Below are positions 24,438-32,178 of a stretch of DNA of 64,000 bases, piece by piece. The position numbers and the translations under genes are program-made. Origin of the DNA: Streptomyces roseofulvus (GTDB taxonomy: Bacteria > Actinomycetota > Actinomycetes > Streptomycetales > Streptomycetaceae); NCBI RefSeq assembly GCF_039534915.1, contig NZ_BAAAWE010000001.1:2666001-2730000 (forward strand), given 5' to 3'. The notes beneath the pieces are model-generated. The model saw only the letters and a list, made by a program, of their open reading frames with translations. It was not told the DNA's origin and searched no databases. Each line of letters starts with the position of its first letter. Position 1 is the stretch's first letter.

Positions 24438-25573
24438 CCGGGGCCCGCCCGGAGCGGACGTACGCGGTCGTCGTCGGCGCGGAGCGGTACGCGGCCGGCC
24501 CGTCCTGGGACCTGCCGGGGCCCGCCGCCGACGCCCGCCGCTTCACCGCCTGGCTGCGCGGGCGCGGGGTGCCCGCGTCGCACATCGCGCTGCTGCTGGC
24601 GCCGCTGCCGGGGGCGGGCGGGCCGGAGGTCGACGTACCGGAGGGGGCCGCCGGGCGGGAGGCCGTGCAGGAGGTGCTCACCCGGCGGCTGCCGGGGCTG
24701 GAGGGCGACCTGCTGTGGGTGTTCTGGGGCGGGCACGGGGTCACCGACCCGCAGGGGCACCGGCGGCTCTTCTACGCCGACGCCGGCCCGGACGACCGGC
24801 GCAACCTCGACCTGGACGCGTGGCTGACCGCCTTCTCCACCGACCTCGTGCCCGGCTTCCGGCGGCAGATCTGGCTGGTGGACTCCTGCCAGACCTTCGT
24901 CGAGGACCTGATGCTCGCGCGCTCGCTGCCCCAGGAACTCCCGCCGGGCGGCGACCGGTTGCCGGGCCGGGAGCAGTTCGTGCTGCTGGCCTCCGGGCGG
25001 GGGCAGCGGGCGGCCAACGATCCGGTGCGGCAGACCGGGGCGTTCTCCCGCGCCGTGCTCGCGGCGCTGGCCGCTGCGGACGGCACGGGCGCCTGGCCGC
25101 CGGACATGGCGGCGCTCGCGGACACCGTGCTGCGGGAGTTCACCGGCGGCGGCCAGCGGCCGACCTCGCTCTGGCACCGCTCCTGGGCGGGCGACGAGCA
25201 CCGCTTCGACGGCTCCCCCGCGCCCGCGCCGACCGTGCCCGCCCCGCGGCGGGCCGTGGAGGAGCCGGTGCCGGACGCGGCCCTGGCCGCGCTGATCGGC
25301 CTGCTCGCCGACTGGCCCGGCGTCACCGACCAGAACCAGCGGCAGCTCGTCCTCGGGATGCTCCCCGGCGACCTGGCCGGGTCCATCCCCCGGCACGGGG
25401 CCGCCCGGCCCGACATCATCAGCATCGTCCGGACCTGCCGACGCCATCCCGGCGGCCTCCGCGCCCTGGTCGACGCCCTCACCCTGCTCGAACCGGGCTC
25501 GCGGGAGCAGCTCCTGCTCGCGGAGTGGGCGGAGTGCTGGCTGGGGCCCGCACCAGGGGGCGCACCCGGCTGA
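24434..25573 (+). CDS. Caspase-like protease with C-terminal EAD2 domain
   Basis: The 379-residue protein begins with a caspase-fold domain: 'TYAVVVGAERYA', catalytic His101 in 'FWGGHGVT' and catalytic Cys152 in 'LVDSCQTF'. A Pro/Ala linker (about 262-280) leads to an EAD2 domain at about 282-372. That domain shares PRHG, DI-x2-IVR-x-C, GLR-x-L-x-DALTL and PG with the N-terminus of the VMAP-like protein at 14629. Like EADs are thought to bind each other, so activated VMAP complex could recruit and trigger this protease. Family members cleave after basic or acidic residues; specificity here is not readable. It overlaps the hydrolase gene by four bases. Confidence 0.87.
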   Translation: MTGARPERTYAVVVGAERYAAGPSWDLPGPAADARRFTAWLRGRGVPASHIALLLAPLPGAGGPEVDVPEGAAGREAVQEVLTRRLPGLEGDLLWVFWGGHGVTDPQGHRRLFYADAGPDDRRNLDLDAWLTAFSTDLVPGFRRQIWLVDSCQTFVEDLMLARSLPQELPPGGDRLPGREQFVLLASGRGQRAANDPVRQTGAFSRAVLAALAAADGTGAWPPDMAALADTVLREFTGGGQRPTSLWHRSWAGDEHRFDGSPAPAPTVPAPRRAVEEPVPDAALAALIGLLADWPGVTDQNQRQLVLGMLPGDLAGSIPRHGAARPDIISIVRTCRRHPGGLRALVDALTLLEPGSREQLLLAEWAECWLGPAPGGAPG

Positions 25574-25651
25574 TCACGCCCTTCCGGAACCCCACGGGCT
25601 GCGCCATCATGAAAGGCCAACGGGGTTCAGGGCAGGGCAAGGGGGATGTCG

Positions 25652-25939
25652 ATGCACACGTCCGACGCCTACACGGGGCCGGAGCGCACGGCACACGAGC
25701 ACACGGGCCACGACGGCCCGACGTACCACCACACGGCACACGAACGCCCGGAAGCGGAGCACGCGGCACCGGCGTACCTGGGATCGGAGCTGGTCGATCT
25801 CAGCGACGTCCCGCTGTCCGCCCTCCGGTCGCGGCATCCGCGGCTGCACGCGGGGTCGCTGGAGCGGCTGCTCCGCCAGGTCGAGCGGCCGCGGGTGAAC
25901 TTCGCCGGCGGGTCCGAGCCGCCCAAGCGGTTCGACTGA
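25652..25939 (+). CDS. Small histidine-rich peptide, candidate RiPP precursor related to FxsA
   Basis: The 95-residue product starts at ATG 25652, which has AGGGGG six bases upstream; ATG 25646 is too close. The first 40 residues hold eight histidines. The second half, 'SELVDLSDVPLSALRS' then 'LERLLRQVERPRV', resembles the leader of FxSxx-COOH peptides. The C-terminus ends Pro-Lys-Arg-Phe-Asp and does not show the FxSxx pattern. The hydroxylase homologue starts 21 bases downstream behind its own GAGGAG. The peptide is probably its substrate, with Asn-Phe-Ala-Gly-Gly-Ser and the Phe-Asp end as candidate sites, which is inference. Confidence 0.7.
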   Translation: MHTSDAYTGPERTAHEHTGHDGPTYHHTAHERPEAEHAAPAYLGSELVDLSDVPLSALRSRHPRLHAGSLERLLRQVERPRVNFAGGSEPPKRFD

Positions 25940-25960
25940 CGGTCCGCCGGGAGGAGATCC

Positions 25961-27739
25961 GTGCAGACCGACGCAGGTCACCCGCCGGCCCGTGCCGCGC
26001 ACCATCTCGTCCCCTCGGCGGACTTCGACGCCCTGGCCGCCGGCCGGGGCGGCCCGGACACCGTCCGCTTCCTGCGGACGACCGAGTACAGCAGGCGGCT
26101 CCTGCTGCTCCGGGCGCTGCTCGACACGGCGGCGCGGACCCCCGGCGCGCTGGGGCCGCTGCCGTCCGTGGACAGCGCGTGGGCGGCGCTGGCGGCCGCC
26201 CAGGAGCGGGCCCCGGAGGAGTTCCGGGAGCTGCTGCTCCATCCGCAGGTGGGCAGCTGGCTCGGCCACGGGCTGCGCCGGCTGCGGCACACCGCCTGGG
26301 GCGACGGGCCGCTCTGGACCGACCTCGGGCAGGTGTACGCGCTCTGCGCCGTCGCCGCGCTGCGCGCCGGGCTGCCGCTGTCCACCACCGTGCCGCTGCG
26401 GGACGGCACCGTGATGTTCCCGGGCCTCGGGCTCGCGGTGCTGCCGGGGCGCCCGGCCCTGGGGACGGCGGAGGTGGCGGTGGCGGCGGGCCGGCTGACG
26501 GTCGAGCCGCACCGGGAGGCCGTGGGCCCGCCCGCCGCGCCGGGGGGCGACGCCCCCGGCTGGCTGGCGCTGCGCGGGCTGCACGCGCGCGTGGCGGGGC
26601 GGCCGGTGGGCTGCCTCCTGGATGACGTCGATCCCTACCGTGACCTGGGGGACCCGCTGCCGCCGGCCCGGCTCGCCCCGGCGGCGGCGGCCGGCTGGCA
26701 GGACGGGTTCCGGGGGGCGTTCGAGGTCCTGGAGGCGTGCGACCCGGAGGCGGCGGAGGCGCTGGCGGTGGGGTTACGGAGCCTGACGCCGGTGGACCCG
26801 TCGCCGACCGGGGTGGTGCTCAGCGCCTCGTCCGGCGACGCCTTCGGCGGTCTGCTGACCTCGCTGCCGCCGGACCCGGTGACCTTCGCGGTCACCCTGG
26901 TCCACGAGTTCCAGCACACCAAACTGGGCGCGCTGCTGCACCTGCTGACGCTGGAGCGGGACGGCGGCGAGGAACGGCACCACGCCCCCTGGCGGGACGA
27001 CCCCCGCCCGCTGAGCGGCCTGCTCCAGGGGGCGTACGCCTTCCTGGGCATCACCGACTTCTGGGCCCGGCACCTGGACCGCGCCCCCGCGGCCGAACGG
27101 GCTTCGGCCGCCTTCGAGTTCGCGTTCGCCCGCCGGCAGACCCGGGAGGCCGTCCGGACCCTCGCCGCCGACCCCGCGCTCACGGCCCACGGGCGCCGTT
27201 TCGTGGCCGGCATGAGCGCCCGCCTCGACACCTGGGAGTCCGACGGCCGGGTGGGCCCGGAGGTGGACGCGTGGGCGGCGCTGGCCGCCGACGACCACCG
27301 CACCGAGTGGCGGATCCGCCATCTGGCCCCGGCGCCCGCCGACGTCCGCGCCCTGGCCGAGTCCTTCGTCGCCGGGGCCCCGCCCCCCGACCTCCCGCCG
27401 CCCGTCCTCACTCCCGACCCGACCCCGCGCTGGTCCCACACCCGCGTCCGTCTGATCCGCCACCTCCTCACCCCGTCGGCCACCGCCCGCCCCGCCGCCC
27501 CGGCCGCCGACCACGCCCTGCTCGCCGGCGACCCCGCGGCCGCCGCGGCCTACACCGGCCTGCTGGCCGAGGACCCGGACTCCCCGGAGGCGTGGACGGG
27601 CCTGGTCCTCGCCGTCACCAGGGCCGCCCCGCCGCCCCGCGGCCTCCTCGACCGCCCGGAACTCCTCCGCCCCCTCCACCGCGAGCTCCGCACGACCTCC
27701 CCCCACGCCCTCGCCCGCTGGCTCGCGGCCGCCCGGTGA
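25961..27739 (+). CDS. HExxH-motif peptide beta-hydroxylase homologue
   Basis: The 592-residue protein carries 'VTLVHEFQHTKLGALLHLL' with HEFQH at 315-319, and 'LSGLLQGAYAFLGITDFW' about 55 residues later. Both match the TIGR04267 family (alpha-ketoglutarate HExxH peptide beta-hydroxylases) that accompanies FxSxx-COOH peptides. Such enzymes hydroxylate side chains of a precursor peptide. Usually a radical-SAM maturase (FxsB) sits beside it; none is present here. Codon 272 is TTA (26774-26776), so translation should need the bldA tRNA. GTG 25961 has GAGGAG four bases upstream. Confidence 0.82.
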   Translation: MQTDAGHPPARAAHHLVPSADFDALAAGRGGPDTVRFLRTTEYSRRLLLLRALLDTAARTPGALGPLPSVDSAWAALAAAQERAPEEFRELLLHPQVGSWLGHGLRRLRHTAWGDGPLWTDLGQVYALCAVAALRAGLPLSTTVPLRDGTVMFPGLGLAVLPGRPALGTAEVAVAAGRLTVEPHREAVGPPAAPGGDAPGWLALRGLHARVAGRPVGCLLDDVDPYRDLGDPLPPARLAPAAAAGWQDGFRGAFEVLEACDPEAAEALAVGLRSLTPVDPSPTGVVLSASSGDAFGGLLTSLPPDPVTFAVTLVHEFQHTKLGALLHLLTLERDGGEERHHAPWRDDPRPLSGLLQGAYAFLGITDFWARHLDRAPAAERASAAFEFAFARRQTREAVRTLAADPALTAHGRRFVAGMSARLDTWESDGRVGPEVDAWAALAADDHRTEWRIRHLAPAPADVRALAESFVAGAPPPDLPPPVLTPDPTPRWSHTRVRLIRHLLTPSATARPAAPAADHALLAGDPAAAAAYTGLLAEDPDSPEAWTGLVLAVTRAAPPPRGLLDRPELLRPLHRELRTTSPHALARWLAAAR

Positions 27740-27764
27740 GGGAGCAATCCGCGGTGGGGCGCCG

Positions 27765-28607
27765 TCAGGCGCCGAGGGCCTCGCGGAGGTGCGCGCCGAA
27801 CGCGGCGGGGTGGGTGGTGAGGCCGGTGTGCCCGCCGGGGAAGTGCCGGAGCTCCGAGCCGAGGCGGTCGGCCAGGAAGGCGGCCGCACGGTACGGGAGT
27901 TCGCCGCGCGAGTCCTCGCCGCCGGCGAGGACGAGCCGGCCGGAGAGTCCCGCCAGGCGGTCTGCATCCGGGGTGTAGGCCATGAAGCTCGGCACGATGC
28001 GCCCGACGAAGTACGGCAGGTCGGCCATGGTGCGCTCCCGCCGCGCGGCCGCCCGCGGCGGCAGTTCGGTGACGCCCCGCGGCCCGGCGGTGTCGCCCCC
28101 GCCCTCCTTCCGCAGCCCCTCGGCGAACACGCTCATCGCCGGCATGAGCCCCCGGGTCCTCAGCGTCTCCTGGACGCGTGCGACGAGCGCGCGGTGCACG
28201 GCGGCGTCCGGCAGGACCTCCACCACCGGCGGCTCGTGCGCGACGACGCGCTCGACCCGGTCGGGGCGGGTGGCGAGCAGGTGGAGGGCGGCGATCGCCC
28301 CCGAGCTGGCGCCGAACACCCGGGCGGGCTCGCCGGGCGACACCTCGTCCAGCAGGCGCAGGGCGTCGTCGGCGTGCTCGGACACCCGCTGCTCGGCCTC
28401 GGGGTCGTCCAGGGGGCTGCCGCCCATGCCGCGCGGGTCGTAGGAGACGACGGTGTGGTCGGCGGCGAAGGCGTCGGCGATCTCCTCGACGGCGGCCGCG
28501 CCGCCCGCGCCGCCGGGGATCAGCAGCAGGAGCGGGCCCCGGCCGCGGACCTCGTAGCGCAGGGCCGCGCCGGGCACGCGCAGGCTTCCGACGGTGGGCT
28601 CGGTCAT
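27765..28607 (-). CDS. Alpha/beta hydrolase
   Basis: The 280-residue protein has an HG-equivalent 'LLLIPGGAGG', 'VVSYDPRGMGGS', nucleophile elbow 'VFGASSGAIAAL' (about 97-108), an acid near 'LVLAGGEDSRG' and a catalytic His in 'FPGGHTGLT'. This is a typical single-domain hydrolase, and substrate is unknown. It starts on the last base of the tetR stop (TGATG), so it is in the same operon as, and co-regulated with, the TetR repressor through the operators at 29213-29249. Confidence 0.85.
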   Translation of the reverse strand: MTEPTVGSLRVPGAALRYEVRGRGPLLLLIPGGAGGAAAVEEIADAFAADHTVVSYDPRGMGGSPLDDPEAEQRVSEHADDALRLLDEVSPGEPARVFGASSGAIAALHLLATRPDRVERVVAHEPPVVEVLPDAAVHRALVARVQETLRTRGLMPAMSVFAEGLRKEGGGDTAGPRGVTELPPRAAARRERTMADLPYFVGRIVPSFMAYTPDADRLAGLSGRLVLAGGEDSRGELPYRAAAFLADRLGSELRHFPGGHTGLTTHPAAFGAHLREALGA

Positions 28608-29197
28608 CAGGAGTCTCCTTCTCGGGCGGTCGGCCAGTGCTCCAGGAGGGTGTGCAGGGCGTCGAGGGCGCGCTCCCAGGACCGCTGCGGCGTGCGCGCG
28701 TGGGCGAAGCCGCCCGCCGCCTCCAGGGCGACGAAGCCGTGGAAGGTGCTGCGCAGCAGCCGGACCGCGTCGGTCAGATCGGGCTCGGACAGCCGGTAGC
28801 CGCGCAGCATCCCGTACGTCAGCTCCACCGCGCGGCGCGGTCCGGGCGCGTCGGCCGCCAGTCGTGGGTCGATCTCGATCGCGGCCTGCGTCGCCGCGTA
28901 ACGCCCCGGGTGCTCGTGGGCGTACGCCCGCCATGCGTCGGCGAACGCCACCAGCGCGTCCCGGCCCGACAGCCCCGCCGTCGCCTCGGCGATGCGGACG
29001 GTCTTCTCGTCCGCCGCCAGCAGCGCGATCCGGCCGCGCAGGTCCTCCAGGCTCCGCACGTGCGCGTAGAGGCTCGCGTCCTTCACCCCGAGCCGCCGCG
29101 CCACCCGCGACATGGACACCCGGTCGAACCCGACCTCGTCCGCCACCTCGGCCCCCGCGACCGTCACCCGATCCGCCGTCAACCCGGCCCGCACCAT
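28607..29197 (-). CDS. TetR-family regulator (TetR_C_33-like)
   Basis: The 196-residue protein has the HTH 'VADEVGFDRVSMSRVARRLGVKDASLYAHVRSLEDLR' at about 18-54 and an all-helical ligand domain with 'AYAHEHPGRYAATQAA' and 'LRSTFHGFVALEAAGGF'. I prefer ATG 29197; GTG 29206 also has a usable ribosome-binding site. Strong palindromes lie just upstream, so it very likely represses itself and the coupled hydrolase gene. The ligand is unknown, and the hydrolase may degrade it. Confidence 0.9.
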   Translation of the reverse strand: MVRAGLTADRVTVAGAEVADEVGFDRVSMSRVARRLGVKDASLYAHVRSLEDLRGRIALLAADEKTVRIAEATAGLSGRDALVAFADAWRAYAHEHPGRYAATQAAIEIDPRLAADAPGPRRAVELTYGMLRGYRLSEPDLTDAVRLLRSTFHGFVALEAAGGFAHARTPQRSWERALDALHTLLEHWPTAREGDS

Positions 29198-29212
29198 CGA
29201 CCTCACCCCATT

Positions 29213-29249
29213 CCTAGGACCCCTAGGCTAAAACTAGGGCTCCTAGTTT
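29213..29249 (-). promoter_or_regulatory. Tandem TetR operators
   Basis: The promoter-proximal site is CCTAGG-ACC-CCTAGG (29213-29227). The distal site is a perfect palindrome AAACTAGG-gct-CCTAGTTT (29231-29249). Both contain the core CCTAG, and the sites are 16-20 bases from the tetR start. Two dimers could bind side by side. Confidence 0.75.
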
Positions 29250-29385
29250 CGTCAACCCCGCACCCGCGCGGGCCCCGCGGGTGCGGCTACCCGAACGGCG
29301 GTTTCACCCGATATGACGGCGTTTTAGGCTGCCGGAACACGGAACGGATGCGGTCCGTTCCGACAGCCCCGGATCGGGAGGCGCC

Positions 29386-30213
29386 ATGCGCGGCCGGACG
29401 ACGCGTCGTCGGAGCAGGACCAGGGGGGCGCTCCTCGCGCTCGTCCTCCTCTGCACCGGGGCCGCCCCGCTGACCGGCTGCTCCTCCGGGTCGGAGGAGG
29501 CGGACCGGACCTCCGGGACCGACACCTCCCCGGACCCCACCGACGCCTCGACGACCGGCGGGACGACGGGGGGAGGCGACACGGACGAGGACGCGCGGGA
29601 GCGGCGGAGGCAGGAGAAGGACAGCGGAAGCTTCAGCCGCGCGGGCCGGCTCTCCGACGACTTCGACGGCTTCTTTCCGGAGATCTACGAGAAGTTCGTG
29701 GAGAACCCCTCGTCCGAACCCTATGTGGGCACGGTCACGGCCGTGGACTGCTCGCCGGACGGGAACCCCCAGCCCATGGCCCCGTCGAGCCAGACCGTCA
29801 CCGTCCCGCCGAACACGGAGGGGAACGTCTTCCGGGTGTCCTTCGACTTCCCTCAGGGCCAGGGCGACGTGACCTCCAACACGTCGCGCATCATCTGCGT
29901 GACCCTCCGGGACGAGGGCGGGGTCAGGGGCGAGGACAAGGACCCGCTCTCCGTCCAACTGAGCCCCACCGGCGAAGAGACCGGGGAGACGACCACCGGG
30001 GAGACGACGACCGGGGAAACGACCACGGGCGAGACGACGACCGGGGAAACGACGACTGGGGAAACGACCACCGGCGAGACGACCACCGGCGAAACGACCA
30101 CCGGCGAGACCACCACCGGGGAAACGACCACAGGCGAGACCACCACCGGTGAGACCACCGACGGGGGCACCGGCGAGTCCGGTGAGTCCGGCGACTCCGG
30201 CGGGCTCGGCTGA
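29386..30213 (+). CDS. Lipoprotein with C-terminal TGETT repeats
   Basis: The 275-residue protein has a basic N-terminus, a hydrophobic core and the lipobox 'LTGC' (Cys about 32), so it is a lipid-anchored extracellular protein. A middle domain of about 120 residues ('FSRAGRLSDDFDGFFPEIYEKFVENPSSEPYVGTVTAVDC') has two cysteines, near 120 and 171, that could pair. I do not recognise its family. The last third is a twelve-fold Thr-Gly-Glu-Thr-Thr repeat and a Gly/Ser-rich end, probably a flexible or glycosylated stalk. The integral membrane protein gene follows after 23 bp. Confidence 0.75.
   Translation: MRGRTTRRRSRTRGALLALVLLCTGAAPLTGCSSGSEEADRTSGTDTSPDPTDASTTGGTTGGGDTDEDARERRRQEKDSGSFSRAGRLSDDFDGFFPEIYEKFVENPSSEPYVGTVTAVDCSPDGNPQPMAPSSQTVTVPPNTEGNVFRVSFDFPQGQGDVTSNTSRIICVTLRDEGGVRGEDKDPLSVQLSPTGEETGETTTGETTTGETTTGETTTGETTTGETTTGETTTGETTTGETTTGETTTGETTTGETTDGGTGESGESGDSGGLG
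29980..30159 (+). repeat. Twelve tandem 15-bp units encoding TGETT
   Basis: Each unit encodes Thr-Gly-Glu-Thr-Thr. The copies differ mainly at synonymous third positions (GGG/GGC/GGT, GAG/GAA, ACG/ACC), so selection for the amino-acid repeat is likely and the array is not a fresh slippage product. In-frame length variation between strains is expected. Confidence 0.95.
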
Positions 30214-30236
30214 GCCGCCCGAGCGAAGGGGGTCGT

Positions 30237-31166
30237 ATGGCGGCCGAAGGGAACGGGCGGAACGACGAGAACCCCACGGCCGAGGCACCCCCCACGACCG
30301 AGGGGGGTTCCGACGGCGGCGGGCACACCTGGAGCAACTGGGCCGTCACGCTCGCCACGCTGCTCGCCCCGACCACCTTCATCGGCGCCCTGCTGCTGTA
30401 CTTCGGCTTCGCCTACACCGACGCCCTCTACGGGCACTTCGGCGTCGACGCGGCGACCCTCGGCTTCTCCACCCAGGACTACGCGCTGCGCAGCGCGGGC
30501 GCCCTCTACGTACCCGCCGGCGCCGCGCTCACCGTCGCGCTGGCCGCCGTCCTGGTCTACTACGCGGCACGCGCGCTGGGAGCCAGGAGCGGCCCCCTGC
30601 CGCCCGGCGGCCGGTTCGCGCCGTACCTGCTCTCGGTCTGCGGTCTGGTTCTCTTCGCTCTCGGCATGCTCGGCGGGCTCGGCGTGTGGGACGCCGGGGC
30701 GATGGACACGCCGCTGCTGCTGGGCGGCGGACTGGTGCTGGTCGTGTACGGCAGGGCGCTGTTCTTCAAGCTGAGGGGCGCCGACTACCCCGTGGCGCGC
30801 GAGCGGCTGGCGCTGGCGCTCGTCGCCGCGCTGGTCGGCCTGTCGTCCTTCTGGGCGGTCCACGCGTACGCGAAGCGGCACGGCGACGACGACGCCCGGT
30901 ATCTGGCGCGCCATCTGTGGCTGCGCCCGGCGGTGACCGTCGACACGGCGGAACGGCTCCACTTCCCGCCCCGGCAGGCGCGCGAGACGGTCCTGCCCGT
31001 CGCCGACCACCCGCAGCGGTACCGGTACCGGTACGAGGGCCTGCGCCTCCTCGCGGAGGTGAACGGCCGGATGTTCCTGATCCCGGAGCACTGGTCCGAG
31101 ACGGGCGGCAGCGTGCTCGTGGTCCCGACGGGCGACGCGGTCCGCGTCGCCTTCCGCGCGGACTGA
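30237..31166 (+). CDS. Four-helix membrane protein of unknown function
   Basis: The 309-residue protein has a hydrophilic N-terminus of about 32 residues, then probable helices at about 35-60, 88-112, 128-150 and 158-178, and a further one at about 188-206. A C-terminal soluble domain of about 100 residues contains 'YRYRYEGLRLLAEVNGRMFLIPEHW'. I do not recognise the family. It follows the lipoprotein gene closely, so the two may act together at the membrane. Confidence 0.65.
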   Translation: MAAEGNGRNDENPTAEAPPTTEGGSDGGGHTWSNWAVTLATLLAPTTFIGALLLYFGFAYTDALYGHFGVDAATLGFSTQDYALRSAGALYVPAGAALTVALAAVLVYYAARALGARSGPLPPGGRFAPYLLSVCGLVLFALGMLGGLGVWDAGAMDTPLLLGGGLVLVVYGRALFFKLRGADYPVARERLALALVAALVGLSSFWAVHAYAKRHGDDDARYLARHLWLRPAVTVDTAERLHFPPRQARETVLPVADHPQRYRYRYEGLRLLAEVNGRMFLIPEHWSETGGSVLVVPTGDAVRVAFRAD

Positions 31167-31238
31167 GGCGTCCGGGTGACTCCGGGCGTTTCGCTGCCGT
31201 GATGCGGGTCACCGCGGGTGCACCGTGGAAGCAAGAAG

Positions 31239-31274
31239 CCCGTGGCCGCGGAGAAACCTTCCTTCGGCCACGGG
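31239..31274. terminator. Stem-loop terminator downstream of tRNA(CAT)
   Basis: CCCGTGGCCG (31239-31248) pairs perfectly with CGGCCACGGG (31265-31274). On the minus strand it is followed by CTTCTTGCTT, which fits termination of the leftward tRNA gene. It can also serve the membrane-protein gene from the left. Confidence 0.7.
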
Positions 31275-31277
31275 CGG

Positions 31278-31354
31278 TGGTGGGGCGGGTGGGACTCGAA
31301 CCCACGGCCGACGGATTATGAGTCCGCTGCTCTAACCGGCTGAGCTACCGCCCC
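31278..31354 (-). tRNA. tRNA with CAT anticodon (elongator Met or Ile2), CCA encoded
   Basis: The cloverleaf is complete. The acceptor stem GGGGCGG/CCGCCCC is 31354-31348 with 31288-31282. The D-arm is TAGCTCAGCCGGTTAGAGC, the anticodon loop CTCATAA gives CAT, and the T-arm is GTGGGTTCGAGTCCCAC. The 3' CCA is encoded at 31280-31278. It is not an initiator, because the acceptor stem is fully paired. Whether TilS converts it to Ile2 cannot be decided by eye. Confidence 0.93.
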
Positions 31355-31498
31355 TCGCGTCGACGCGCGTACAAGTGTGCGCGCCGTCCTGCCGCAGCAT
31401 AGCCGCTCATACGATCTCCTGCTCCGGATGATCGGCATGACCGGGTCTGCTCGACCATGAAGACCGCGGTGGGGAACGGATGGTTCCCGGGAACGCGA

Positions 31499-31522
31499 AA
31501 AAGGACCCCTGAGGGTCCTTTT
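31499..31522 (-). terminator. Intrinsic terminator after the tRNA-Asn pair
   Basis: AAAAGGACCC-ctga-GGGTCCTTTT is a perfect 10-bp stem with a 4-base loop. On the minus strand the stem ends in a T-run, a classical rho-independent terminator rarely seen in this GC-rich DNA. A second small hairpin, GGGAAC/GTTCCC (31472-31488), follows. Confidence 0.88.
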
Positions 31523-31530
31523 CCGATCTG

Positions 31531-31603
31531 CTCCCCCGACTGGACTCGAACCAGTAACCCTCCGGTTAACAGCCGAATGCTCTGCCAATTGAGCTACAGG
31601 GGA
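31531..31603 (-). tRNA. tRNA-Asn (GTT), copy 1
   Basis: A 73-base cloverleaf begins TCCCCTG and ends CGGGGGA plus discriminator G. The anticodon loop CTGTTAA gives GTT. The anticodon stem includes one T-G wobble pair (TTCGG with CCGGA). CCA is not encoded. It lies five bases downstream of copy 2. Confidence 0.95.
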
Positions 31604-31608
31604 TCGCG

Positions 31609-31681
31609 CTCCCCCGACTGGACTCGAACCAGTAACCTGCCGGTTAACAGCCGGCTGCTCTGCCAATTGAGCTACAGGGGA
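31609..31681 (-). tRNA. tRNA-Asn (GTT), copy 2
   Basis: It is identical to copy 1 except for four positions in or next to the anticodon stem, which here is fully Watson-Crick paired (GCCGG with CCGGC). It is first in the transcript. The pair share the terminator at 31499-31522. Confidence 0.95.
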
Positions 31682-31827
31682 TTGCTGCGGTGCACCGAAC
31701 GGTCCTGCCCGGGTTGTCCCGGGCGGCGGGCGCTCGCTGCGAGACATACATTAGCGCAAGCAGGGGGGTGCTCCGCCAATCGGTATCCCGAGGACATCCC
31801 CAGGGCCCACCAGGGAAGGATCGCAGC

Positions 31828-32142
31828 GTGCGGTACAAGCTGACGTTCGCCGCGGGTCTCGCGCTCGGTTACGTGATCGGAACGCGCGCCGGGCGCGAGC
31901 GGTACGAGCGGATGAAGAAGGCCGCCCAGGACTTCGCGCAGAACCCGGCCGTGCGGAACGCGGCCGAGTCCGCCGCGCAGACCGGCCGGCAGTACGCGGG
32001 GAAGGCGGCGCACGTGGTCGGCGACAAGGTGGGCGACCACCTGCCGTCCTCCGTCACCGACCGGGTGGCCGCCCTGCGCGGACGCGCCCACGCCAACGGG
32101 CAGGTCGCCGAGGACGACGACTGGGGCACCAGCAACACCTGA
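31828..32142 (+). CDS. YtxH-like small membrane-associated protein
   Basis: The 104-residue protein starts at GTG 31828 with AGGGAAGGA upstream. The N-terminus 'LTFAAGLALGYVIGTRAGRERYERM' is the YtxH hydrophobic-GxxxG segment followed by a basic turn. The rest is an amphipathic Ala-rich helix with an acidic tail. The family is linked to envelope stress in other bacteria, but its role here is unknown. Confidence 0.8.
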   Translation: MRYKLTFAAGLALGYVIGTRAGRERYERMKKAAQDFAQNPAVRNAAESAAQTGRQYAGKAAHVVGDKVGDHLPSSVTDRVAALRGRAHANGQVAEDDDWGTSNT

Positions 32143-32178
32143 CCCGTACCGGCCCCGCGTGCGGCAGAATCGGGTGTC

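Noticed and set aside
29980-30159. Possible CRISPR-like array
   Set aside because: The units are 15 bp, directly abutting, without spacers, and lie in frame inside a lipoprotein gene.
31278-31354. Initiator tRNA-Met
   Set aside because: The acceptor stem begins with a normal G-C pair and the anticodon stem lacks the three-G-C initiator signature. It is an elongator-type tRNA.
31278-31681. tRNA cluster as an integration site
   Set aside because: No integrase, no repeated tRNA 3' end elsewhere in the window, and flanking genes are ordinary core genes.
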